Origin: JAWLGW01 sp964569055 | GTDB lineage: Bacteria > Planctomycetota > J058 | Direction: 5' to 3' | DNA: 5,300 nucleotides | NCBI GenBank assembly: GCA_964569055.1 | Contig: CAZMSZ010000477.1 | Coordinates: 1 to 5,300 of the forward strand | Shown: in pieces, positions 5,268-5,300 of the stretch | Layout: each line of letters starts with the position of its first letter | Numbering within the stretch: the first letter of the stretch is position 1 | Notes under the pieces: model-generated | What the model was told of the DNA's origin: nothing | The model's input: the letters and a program-made list of their open reading frames with translations, nothing else | Database searches by the model: none | Program-made: the position numbers and the translations under genes

Positions 5268-5300
5268 ATGGACGCGCCCTCGCCCCCCGACGCCGCCGCG
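5268..5300 (+). CDS. Start of an unidentified gene, cut by the window end
   Basis: ATG 5268 opens a frame reading MDAPSPPDAAA to the last base. The N-terminus is Ala/Pro-rich and carries no recognisable motif. The start is supported by the promoter 8 bases upstream and by its match with the pabA start module, not by a ribosome site, which is absent. A chorismate-utilising partner (PabB or TrpE) would be the natural neighbour of pabA, but nothing visible shows this, and the separate promoter and repeat-filled gap argue against simple coupling. Confidence 0.5.
   Translation, partial: MDAPSPPDAAA

Overview
This is a very GC-rich window with almost all G/C at third codon positions, Shine-Dalgarno and apparently leaderless starts side by side, and tightly packed genes. 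It holds a full-length bifunctional GlnD with both ACT domains next to an EIIA-Ntr-like protein, which points to a Gram-negative bacterium. The style fits Myxococcota (old Deltaproteobacteria) best, but that assignment is inference; nothing here is lineage-diagnostic.

Layout. Bases 1-162 are non-coding or the tail of an upstream unit: a cluster of hairpins, then a TATAGT -10-like box and a GGAGGG ribosome site. A two-gene plus-strand operon follows: ptsN-like EIIA (163-633) and glnD (630-3374), overlapping by 4 bases. glnD has no ATG or GTG near the expected start, but a GAGGAGG site sits 7 bases before an in-frame CTG, so a CTG start is proposed. glnD runs tail to tail into a minus-strand gene for a polytopic membrane protein of unknown function (3371-4495). 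Their two TAA stops share one palindromic TTAA, which lies in the loop of a GC-rich hairpin. The membrane gene starts 32 bases from the divergent amidotransferase gene pabA/trpG (4528-5112). After pabA comes a degenerate CCGANN hexamer tandem repeat, then a recognisable promoter (TTGCCG-17-TACGAT) and the first 11 codons of another gene (5268 onward).

How the genes fit together. GlnD reads glutamine through its ACT domains and uridylylates or de-uridylylates PII. EIIA-Ntr is the terminal phospho-acceptor of the nitrogen PTS, which is linked to nitrogen status in proteobacteria. Their translational coupling suggests one co-ordinated nitrogen-sensing unit. PabA/TrpG consumes glutamine to aminate chorismate, but it is transcribed separately. 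The second theme is start-site style: pabA and the last gene share a near-identical -10-to-start module without a ribosome site, whereas ptsN and glnD have strong Shine-Dalgarno sequences.

I see no mobile element, CRISPR array, defence island, tRNA or rRNA. The most unusual points are the CTG start of glnD, the double-stop hairpin, the shared leaderless start module, the altered CLGHQ motif of the amidotransferase, and the upstream hairpin cluster.
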